Shown here one piece after another: positions 6,007 through 6,144 of a DNA stretch of 6,144 nucleotides. Position 1 is the stretch's first letter, and every line of letters begins with the position of its first letter. Made by a program: the position numbers and the translations under genes. Origin of the DNA: Cellvibrionales bacterium (GTDB lineage Bacteria; Pseudomonadota; Gammaproteobacteria; Pseudomonadales; UBA7434); the NCBI GenBank assembly GCA_018668095.1, contig JABIQF010000070.1, forward strand, positions 1-6,144. Reading direction: 5' to 3'. Below the pieces are notes generated by a model. That model did not search any database and was not told where the DNA came from. It saw only the letters and a program-made list of their open reading frames with translations.

Positions 6007-6144
6007 TTGGTTACTTTTTTTGATATTTAAGGTTAAGGGCGTCTGAGGTGGACCGACATGCCAGTCACTTTGTGATTCGCTTCGCTCACCCTACGGGTCG
6101 CCTTTCAGGCGCTGCGCAAACTACGCTGTGCTACAGCAAAAAAA
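6007..6144 (-). repeat. intergenic repeat, copy B (cut by window end)
   Basis: The same repeat as at 25-168, on the opposite strand. Complements of 6129-6144, 6047-6071 and 6026-6043 match blocks 1, 2 and 3 of copy A at 16/16, 24/25 and 17/18. Blocks 2 and 3 are only 3 bp apart here, against 75 bp in copy A. Blocks 1 and 2 are separated by 57 bp here, against 1 bp in copy A. The left boundary carries TTGGTTACTTTTTTTG (6007-6022), identical to 25-40 in direct orientation. If the DNA beyond 6144 reads GTAACCAA after the A run, the unit would have inverted ends. It begins 28 bp after the HIT stop and encodes nothing credible. Confidence 0.8.
6072..6137 (+). repeat. row of mini-hairpins inside repeat copy B
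   Basis: Four small dyads follow one another: GTGA/TCAC (6072-6089, 10-base loop), ACCC-TAC-GGGT (6088-6098), CGCCT-TTC-AGGCG (6099-6111) and GCTGT-GCT-ACAGC (6125-6137). The last three have 3-base loops, and the last two are perfect 5-bp stems. Most of the row is the 57-bp stretch (6072-6128) that copy A lacks. It sits exactly between the two arms that form copy A's single hairpin. It could act in DNA or RNA as structured spacer, protein target or transcription end; no role can be assigned from sequence. Confidence 0.6.

Overview
The window looks like ordinary chromosomal DNA of a gammaproteobacterium with moderate to low GC (by eye, low to mid 40s percent; not computed). The evidence is a PBP1b-type cell wall synthase with a UB2H domain, a small TPR lipoprotein directly behind it as in Pseudomonas-like bacteria, and a Tag glycosylase very close to the E. 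coli enzyme. No genus can be named from the sequence alone. There are no RNA genes, CRISPR arrays, phage genes or transposase genes.

Layout. Positions 1-314 are non-coding and hold a degenerate, AT-rich intergenic repeat (copy A). Next is a PfkB-family adenosine kinase-like gene on the minus strand (315-1307). Across an 82-bp divergent promoter region lies a plus-strand cluster of three genes: mrcB (PBP1b, 1390-3702), a TPR lipoprotein (3751-4200) and a Nudix hydrolase (about 4242-4865). The tag gene (3-methyladenine DNA glycosylase I, 4885-5466, minus) converges on the Nudix gene with a 19-bp gap. Tag is divergent from a small HIT-family gene (5527-5979, plus) across 60 bp. From about 6007 to the window end is a second copy of the intergenic repeat (copy B), in the opposite orientation to copy A and cut off by the window edge.

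How the genes work together. The mrcB-lipoprotein pair is the clearest functional unit: an inner-membrane bifunctional peptidoglycan synthase followed by a probable outer-membrane lipoprotein with two TPR-like repeats. This is the arrangement of PBP1b and its activator LpoP described in Pseudomonas aeruginosa. The kinase, Nudix and HIT proteins act on nucleosides, nucleotides or their derivatives, and Tag repairs alkylated DNA. They look like independent housekeeping genes rather than one pathway.

The least explained part is the repeat family at both edges. It has shared blocks of 16, 25 and 18 bp in inverted orientation, with different lengths of DNA between the blocks. Copy B carries an extra block of about 57 bp with several very small stem-loops. 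I found no convincing new multi-gene system here.
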